A stretch of DNA of 5,734 bases from an uncultured Planctomycetaceae bacterium (GTDB lineage: Bacteria > Planctomycetota > Planctomycetia > Planctomycetales > Planctomycetaceae): assembly GCA_903898975.1 (NCBI GenBank), contig CAIUHT010001334.1, positions 1 through 5,734 of the forward strand. The letters are read 5' to 3'. Under the pieces are notes generated by a model, which saw nothing but the letters and a program-made list of their open reading frames with translations, searched no databases and was not told the origin of the DNA. Positions within the stretch are counted from its first letter, which is position 1. Each line of letters begins with the position of its first letter. Positions 1 through 4,004 of this stretch are shown here, in pieces. The position numbers were made by a program, and so were the translations under genes.

Positions 1-32
1 CCAGTCAGGCGGATTTCCAGTCAGGCGGATTT
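1..32. repeat. Perfect tandem 16-bp duplication across the stop of the HD gene
   Basis: Positions 1-16 and 17-32 are identical (ccagtcaggcggattt). The right copy includes the last codons and the TGA stop of the 7TM-HD gene; the left copy lies just beyond the stop. The encoded protein end is the same with one or two copies. The duplication moves the next gene downstream by 16 bp. It may be recent slippage; because it touches the window edge, more copies may lie outside. Confidence 0.85.
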
Positions 33-2324
33 ATTTTCAGGATATTTGATCCGGCCGTGGTACATGGCCGTTAGAGATCGGGTGAGGGAGTCTTCCACCC
101 GGTCGAGATCGGTGAGGGTGATTCCACTTTCGCTGAACTGACCGTCGAGCAACCGCTTGAGAATGATGTCGTGGACGAGTCGTTCGATGCGGCTGGGGGT
201 GGGCTCGGTGAGGGCGCGGGTCGCCCCTTCGACGGCGTCGGTGATCATCAGCACGGCTGCTTCGCGGGTCTGGGGCTTGGGCCCGGGATAACGAAAGGCC
301 GATTCCTCGACATCGTGGCGATGGTCGGGTTGCTCACCCGCGTGGCGGGCCGCCTCGCGGTAGAAATATTCGACCAGCGTGGTTCCATGATGCTGCTCGA
401 TGAAATCGATGAGCGACTGGGGCAGACCATGCTGGCGGGCCAGTTCGGCACCATCCTTGACGTGTCCGATGATGATCAGCGTGCTCATCGCCGGAGCGAG
501 ATGCTCGTGCCGATTTTCGCCGTTGACGCTGTTCTCGATGAAGTAGTGCGGCTTGAGCATCTTCCCCACGTCGTGGAAGTAGGCACCGACCCGCACGAGC
601 AGGCCGTTGGCACCAATCGAATCGGCAGCTGTTTCCCCGAGGCTCGCGACGGTGATGGAGTGGTTGTAGGTGCCGGGGGCCCGCTTCACGAGTTCCTGCA
701 GGAGAGGATGAGAAATGTCACCCAGTTCGAGCAGCGAGATGTCGGTGACCGCACCGAACCAGGACTCAATAAAGGGGAGGCTGCCCGAGACGAGGAATCC
801 GGCGGCGACGCACCATCCCGCCGCCCGCAGGCTGCGTTGCCACTGCGATACATCGGGCAGCAGTTGGCCTGGCCCGAGGTGCCCGACCAGTGCGGTGCCC
901 CAGGTCATGAGGAAACAGACCGCCGCGGTGAGGAGCCCGACTTTCACCAGCGTCGAGCGGGTCGGCACACTGGGAAGCAGGATGACTCCCGTCGCGCAGA
1001 CACACATGAGGACTGCGAATTCGGCCAGGTCACCGCCGCAGGCCATGCTGACCAGCACCGACAGGGCGAAGGAGGTGAGAATCGCCAGCACCTGGTTGTA
1101 GACGACGGCACAGATCATCACGATCGCGAGCACGGCCCCGGTCTCGGCCCGCCACGGATCGAACGACAGCCAGCGCCCCAGCCAGCAGCCCACCACAATC
1201 AGGGCGAGATACCGGCAGAACTGCGGGAAATTCCAGAGCAGCTTGGGTTCGTTGCGAACCAGGTGGTAGCCAATCAGCAGGGCCAGCATTCCGAGCATGA
1301 GGCCCACCACCAGCACCCGCGCGAAGCGTTCGCGACGGGTCACCTGCCCCTCGATCACGGCATACTCGGTCCGCAGGAGGTCGAGCCGGTCTTCGTTGAG
1401 GGGCTCGCCCGGTTTGACCAGTTGCTGACCAACCGCATAGAAGTCGTAGTCGTCCGGAGTTTCGGCCCGGGCCCGATTGCGAAGGCGACTGGTGGACTCC
1501 GATTCGTACTTGAGCGTTTCGGGATTCTGGTTGCGCAGCCAGGCCTCGAATTCGAACTGATGTGGCGACAACGCGGGAAACAGTCCCCAGCGGCCGGCGT
1601 TGAGCGGGCCATCCACCGCGAGGGCCGAGGTGAGTTGCAGACTGGTGAGTTCGACCACTTCGACCGAACCCTGCGAGTCTTCGACCTGGGCCTCCAGCCC
1701 CAGTCCCAGGTCGGCGGGAAGATTCTCGGGCCGAATCAGCCCCGTCTTCTCGATCTTCTGCAGGAACTGTTTGAACTCGTCCAACAGCTCCCCGAGGGCC
1801 GTTTCGTCGGAGACGACTCCTTTCAGTCTCTCGAAGGCGGCTTCGCGATCTTCATCACCGGGTTTGGTCACCATGCCCGGCGGGGGGGGACTGGAGAGGC
1901 CGAACTTGCGACGGAGGTCGTCTGGCAGGTCGGCGAGCCGGGCGGGGGACGCCAACGCCTGCAGGTCGGTCCGCAGCTTGGCGGGGAGGGCGGCGTGTTC
2001 TTTGTCGTCGAGTCGGAAGACGAGGGGAGCCCTGTCGGCGGCTCGATCGCGGAGGCTGGTGGTGCGTTCCTTGTTGACACGGTTGAAAGGGACGGAGGCG
2101 GCGACTCCGCCCGAGGGGCGATCGCCCAGTCGGTACGGAAACGCCCGTTGCCACGCCTGGAGGCCCATGATGATCAGGCCGATCGCCACGGTGGTCGCTC
2201 CCACGCGACGCAAGACCCGCGGATCGAGCAGGCGCTCACGCCATTCTGCCGTCCATTCCGGGGAGAGTCGCGCCGCGACGGGCCGACCGGCCTGGCGGCC
2301 GCGTTTAAAGCCCAAGCCCGACAT
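21..2324 (-). CDS. pgpH: 7TM-HD family membrane phosphohydrolase (PgpH/YqfF-like, HDIG domain)
   Basis: 767-residue membrane protein. Seen: a short cytoplasmic N-terminus, one hydrophobic segment at about residues 41-58, a large hydrophilic part at about 60-335 that fits the extracytoplasmic 7TMR-HDED domain, then a run of about seven hydrophobic segments between about 336 and 518, then a C-terminal HD domain. Metal-binding HD residues are visible in order: H555 (TYNHS), H584-D585 (FHDVGK, with K588), H593, H621 (IGHVKDG), H645-H646 (EQHHGT) and D696 (ITDAVEGATR), so the site looks intact. Family knowledge: PgpH of Listeria and related proteins hydrolyse cyclic di-AMP to pApA at the membrane; the substrate here is inferred. 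The ATG at 2324 has GGGAG five bases upstream, and the N-terminus leads straight into the first membrane segment. It lies 144 bp downstream of phoH on the same strand, as in B. subtilis phoH-yqfF-ybeY. The stop is TGA at 23-21; the next gene lies outside the window. Confidence 0.95.
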   Translation of the reverse strand: MSGLGFKRGRQAGRPVAARLSPEWTAEWRERLLDPRVLRRVGATTVAIGLIIMGLQAWQRAFPYRLGDRPSGGVAASVPFNRVNKERTTSLRDRAADRAPLVFRLDDKEHAALPAKLRTDLQALASPARLADLPDDLRRKFGLSSPPPPGMVTKPGDEDREAAFERLKGVVSDETALGELLDEFKQFLQKIEKTGLIRPENLPADLGLGLEAQVEDSQGSVEVVELTSLQLTSALAVDGPLNAGRWGLFPALSPHQFEFEAWLRNQNPETLKYESESTSRLRNRARAETPDDYDFYAVGQQLVKPGEPLNEDRLDLLRTEYAVIEGQVTRRERFARVLVVGLMLGMLALLIGYHLVRNEPKLLWNFPQFCRYLALIVVGCWLGRWLSFDPWRAETGAVLAIVMICAVVYNQVLAILTSFALSVLVSMACGGDLAEFAVLMCVCATGVILLPSVPTRSTLVKVGLLTAAVCFLMTWGTALVGHLGPGQLLPDVSQWQRSLRAAGWCVAAGFLVSGSLPFIESWFGAVTDISLLELGDISHPLLQELVKRAPGTYNHSITVASLGETAADSIGANGLLVRVGAYFHDVGKMLKPHYFIENSVNGENRHEHLAPAMSTLIIIGHVKDGAELARQHGLPQSLIDFIEQHHGTTLVEYFYREAARHAGEQPDHRHDVEESAFRYPGPKPQTREAAVLMITDAVEGATRALTEPTPSRIERLVHDIILKRLLDGQFSESGITLTDLDRVEDSLTRSLTAMYHGRIKYPENKSA

Positions 2325-2329
2325 CGTCG

Positions 2330-2334
2330 CTCCC
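2330..2334 (-). promoter_or_regulatory. Ribosome binding site of the 7TM-HD gene
   Basis: On the minus strand GGGAG stands five bases before the ATG at 2324. It supports that start and independent ribosome entry after the 144-bp gap behind phoH. Confidence 0.6.
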
Positions 2335-2377
2335 AGGCAGCATTCGAACTGGTCCCGTCGCGCCGTCCCTTGGCCCT

Positions 2378-2413
2378 GCGAATGGATGTGCGAATGGATG
2401 CGCGAATGGATGA
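2378..2413. repeat. Three tandem copies of a 12-bp unit between phoH and the HD gene
   Basis: The plus strand reads gcgaatggatg plus one variable base three times in a row (2378-2389, 2390-2401, 2402-2413); the last base is t, c and a respectively. The third copy ends in GGATGA, which is complementary to TCATCC at 2420-2425 with six bases between, so it can form a short hairpin in the phoH-HD transcript. The repeats lie in the gap 2325-2468, in which I see no gene, no T-tract typical of an intrinsic terminator and no good promoter. They may be replication slippage or a binding or processing site; the function is unknown. Confidence 0.85.
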
Positions 2414-2425
2414 GTCACTTCATCC
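2408..2425 (-). other. Short inverted repeat in the phoH-HD intercistronic gap
   Basis: GGATGA at 2408-2413 and TCATCC at 2420-2425 form a 6-bp stem with a 6-base loop. In the minus-strand RNA the GGAUGA arm could instead pair with the CAUCC inside either of the other two 12-bp repeat units, giving alternative folds. No U-run follows, so a terminator is unlikely. The stem is short and could be chance. Confidence 0.35.
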
Positions 2426-2468
2426 TTCAGCCAGCATGTATCCGGTCCGACGAGCGACTTTCGAGGCA

Positions 2469-3536
2469 TCATGCCGAAGCTCCGCGGTGGCGGGGGACCG
2501 GGGGACCATCGTCGTAGGCTTCGACAATCTTTTTCACGAGCGGATGCCTGACAATGTCGCGACCTGTGAGCCGGACCGAGGCAATTCCCGGCACCCCCGA
2601 CAGCCTGCGGAGAGCGTCGCCGAAGCCACTGGTCACCTCGGGAGGCAGATCGGTTTGAGTCGAGTCGCCCGTGACGACAATTCGCGAACCGTCGCCCAGC
2701 CGGGTGAGGAACATCTTCATCTGGGTGACGGTGGTGTTCTGTCCTTCGTCGAGGATGATGAAGGTCTCGTTCAGCGTCCGTCCGCGCATAAAGGCGAGGG
2801 GGACAATTTCGACGACATCCCGCTCGATGTACCGCCGGACCTGCTCGTAGTCGAGCATTTCGGACAAGGCGTCGAGCAGTGGTCGCAGGAAGGGATTGAT
2901 CTTGGCCAGCATGTCGCCGGGCAAGAACCCAAGCTTTTCCCCCGCCTCGACTGCGGGGCGGACCAGCACAATCTTGCGGACCTGTTCCTGCCTGAGGGCG
3001 TTGACCGCCATCGCAACCGCGAGGTAAGTCTTGCCGCTCCCGGCAGGGCCCTCGCAAAAGACCAGGTCATGATCGCGAATCGCCCGGACGTAATCGGACT
3101 GGCCGGGGCTGCGGGGCAAGACCCGCCGGGCCTTTTCGAGCAGATCGATCGACTCGGAGGTGACCAGCGAATTGGAGGCGGATGTGTTGGACATCGGCGG
3201 GAGGTGTCCCCCCGGAGAGGCGGGGGCCAGCGGGGCTCCTGCGGGTCGGGGTGTGGGCGTCGCGCGACGGGCCACGCCTCCGCCCACCAATTGTCCCAGC
3301 ACACCCCGAACTTCGGCTTCATGCAGTTCGCCGCGCTGCTGCAGCACGCCGCGGAGTTGCTCGAAGACTCCCAGCCCCAGCCGAATCTGTTCTTCGGTGC
3401 CATGCAGGCGGAGTGTGTCGCCACGGATGGTGACCCCCACACCGAGGGCTTCCCGTATCAACTTCAGGTACCGGTCTTGAGCTCCGAAGAGGAGCGGAAT
3501 GTGGGCCGGGTCGGCGAACGTCAGCGTATCGTGCAT
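2469..3536 (-). CDS. phoH: PhoH/YbeZ-family P-loop ATPase
   Basis: 355-residue cytoplasmic ATPase, close to the usual length of the family (E. coli YbeZ is about 346). Seen: an N-terminal PhoH-type domain at about 1-85 (LLFGAQDRYLKLIREALGV, then TIRGDTLRLHG), a Pro/Ala/Gly-rich linker at about 86-122, then the ATPase core. Walker A is GPAGSGKT at 163-170, the family signature VRPAVEAGEKLGFLPGD is at 192-208, Walker B is ILDEGQNTT at 261-269, the sensor-like VVTGDSTQTDLP is at 287-298, and the C-terminal DIVRHPLVKKIVEAY is at 327-341. Walker B has Gly where the family usually has Ala (DEAQNT). Family knowledge: PhoH/YbeZ proteins bind and hydrolyse ATP and work with YbeY in RNA and ribosome metabolism; the exact role here is inferred. 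The frame is open upstream to an ATG at 3746, but the ATG at 3536 is preferred: it has AGGA five bases upstream, matches the family N-terminus, and lies downstream of a good promoter that the longer reading would include. It is probably cotranscribed with the 7TM-HD gene. Confidence 0.95.
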   Translation of the reverse strand: MHDTLTFADPAHIPLLFGAQDRYLKLIREALGVGVTIRGDTLRLHGTEEQIRLGLGVFEQLRGVLQQRGELHEAEVRGVLGQLVGGGVARRATPTPRPAGAPLAPASPGGHLPPMSNTSASNSLVTSESIDLLEKARRVLPRSPGQSDYVRAIRDHDLVFCEGPAGSGKTYLAVAMAVNALRQEQVRKIVLVRPAVEAGEKLGFLPGDMLAKINPFLRPLLDALSEMLDYEQVRRYIERDVVEIVPLAFMRGRTLNETFIILDEGQNTTVTQMKMFLTRLGDGSRIVVTGDSTQTDLPPEVTSGFGDALRRLSGVPGIASVRLTGRDIVRHPLVKKIVEAYDDGPPVPRHRGASA

Positions 3537-3541
3537 GGAAT

Positions 3542-3545
3542 TCCT
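3542..3545 (-). promoter_or_regulatory. Ribosome binding site that decides the phoH start
   Basis: AGGA on the minus strand stands five bases before the ATG at 3536. Together with the promoter further upstream it favours the 355-residue PhoH over the 425-residue reading that starts at 3746. Confidence 0.6.
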
Positions 3546-3577
3546 GGGGGGAGAGGTCGTGGGCAGTTCCAGTGCCT

Positions 3578-3592
3578 CCGGCTTTTGGCCGG
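3578..3592 (-). other. Small hairpin in the phoH leader
   Basis: On the minus strand CCGGC-CAAAA-GCCGG forms a 5-bp GC stem with an A-rich 5-base loop. It lies between the predicted transcription start (about 3602) and the phoH ATG, and ends about 41 bases before that ATG. It does not resemble a known riboswitch and has no U-run. It may be a minor leader structure or chance in GC-rich DNA. Confidence 0.35.
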
Positions 3593-3608
3593 CGGACCCC
3601 TCGGTTGC

Positions 3609-3617
3609 ATTATAACA
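3609..3617 (-). promoter_or_regulatory. Extended -10 sigma-70-type promoter for phoH and the HD gene
   Basis: The minus strand reads TGTTATAAT, a perfect TATAAT hexamer (3614-3609) preceded by the TGn extended -10 element (3617-3615). This stands out in very GC-rich DNA. The -35 region at 17-bp spacing (ACAACG, 3637-3632) is poor, as is common for extended -10 promoters. The predicted start at about 3602 would give a leader of about 65 bases before the phoH ATG. No other convincing promoter for this operon was seen. Confidence 0.6.
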
Positions 3618-3992
3618 GGGTTGTCGGGCGGCGTTGTGGGTCGCGCCGCGAGAATTCATGGGTTCCGGACGGCCCGGGGTGGGGTGCGGTGCGGTGGGCG
3701 GAGGGAGCAAGAGTGGATGGCCCAGGCTGAGGGCAGTGATCCGCACGATCAGCCTTCCAAATGAGGGACGACCACTGCCGCGACCGGGCGGGCCATGGGA
3801 CCGGGGCCTGCCTGTTCAGCAACCACATAAGTGCTTGTTTCTAACGCTCTTAAGAGAGGCTGAATAACGCGAATGGCGACCGCAAGCCGGGGTGTCGGGG
3901 AGCGGATTTCCGGGGGGATTCAAGCGGAAGGGGGGGTTGGTTCGATTGTAAGAGAACGACGGGAGGCGCGGGTGCCGGTCCGCATCGGCCAC
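3618..3992. other. Divergent intergenic region with no supported gene
   Basis: This stretch separates the phoH promoter from the ribosome binding site of the plus-strand ATPase. Short open frames on both strands here have Pro/Gly/Arg-rich translations without family resemblance or good ribosome sites. The left and right parts are GC-rich with G-runs on the plus strand; about 3813-3870 is clearly AT-richer and contains the palindrome listed separately. A plus-strand promoter for the ATPase should lie here, but I could not find a -35/-10 pair with proper spacing: TTGTTT at 3835-3840 is a possible -35 without a well-placed -10. Confidence 0.6.
3847..3856. promoter_or_regulatory. 10-bp perfect palindrome in the AT-richer patch
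   Basis: CTCTTAAGAG is a perfect palindrome in the AT-richer patch upstream of the ATPase gene. It is flanked at distance by TTCAGC (3815-3820) and its complement GCTGAA (3859-3864). It could be an operator for a dimeric regulator of the plus-strand gene, but there is one copy only and 10-bp palindromes occur by chance. Confidence 0.25.
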
Positions 3993-4000
3993 GGAAGGGA
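3993..4000 (+). promoter_or_regulatory. Ribosome binding site of the ExeA-like ATPase
   Basis: GGAAGGGA is purine-rich and ends four bases before the ATG at 4005, with GGAAGG at a spacing of six. It supports the ATG at 4005 as the start. Confidence 0.55.
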
Positions 4001-4004
4001 CAGG

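Noticed and set aside
2378..2413. CRISPR-like or iteron array
   Set aside because: Three directly abutting 12-bp units without spacers are too short for CRISPR, and there is no replication gene or DnaA-type motif nearby.
2408..2425. Intrinsic terminator between phoH and the HD gene
   Set aside because: The stem is only 6 bp and no U-run follows on the minus strand, so read-through into the HD gene is more likely.
1600..2517. A 305-codon plus-strand frame rich in Ser and Arg
   Set aside because: Shadow of the HD gene in another frame; its composition is typical of GC-rich out-of-frame translation and no domain is recognisable.
2305..3057. Minus-strand open frame with HPFA repeats overlapping the end of phoH and the intergenic gap
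   Set aside because: It is out of frame with phoH; the HPFA repeats merely translate the 12-bp DNA repeat, which is open in this frame because 12 is a multiple of three.
171..3764. A 1197-codon open frame on the plus strand, antisense to both phoH and the HD gene
   Set aside because: Its codons are in register with those of both minus-strand genes, so it stays open simply because those genes avoid TTA, CTA and TCA. It crosses two well-identified genes and their gap, its translation resembles no family, and the minus-strand proteins have intact motifs.
3634..3867. Small plus- and minus-strand open frames in the divergent intergenic region as possible small proteins
   Set aside because: No convincing ribosome site, no recognisable sequence, Pro/Gly/Arg-rich composition, and they overlap the phoH promoter region.
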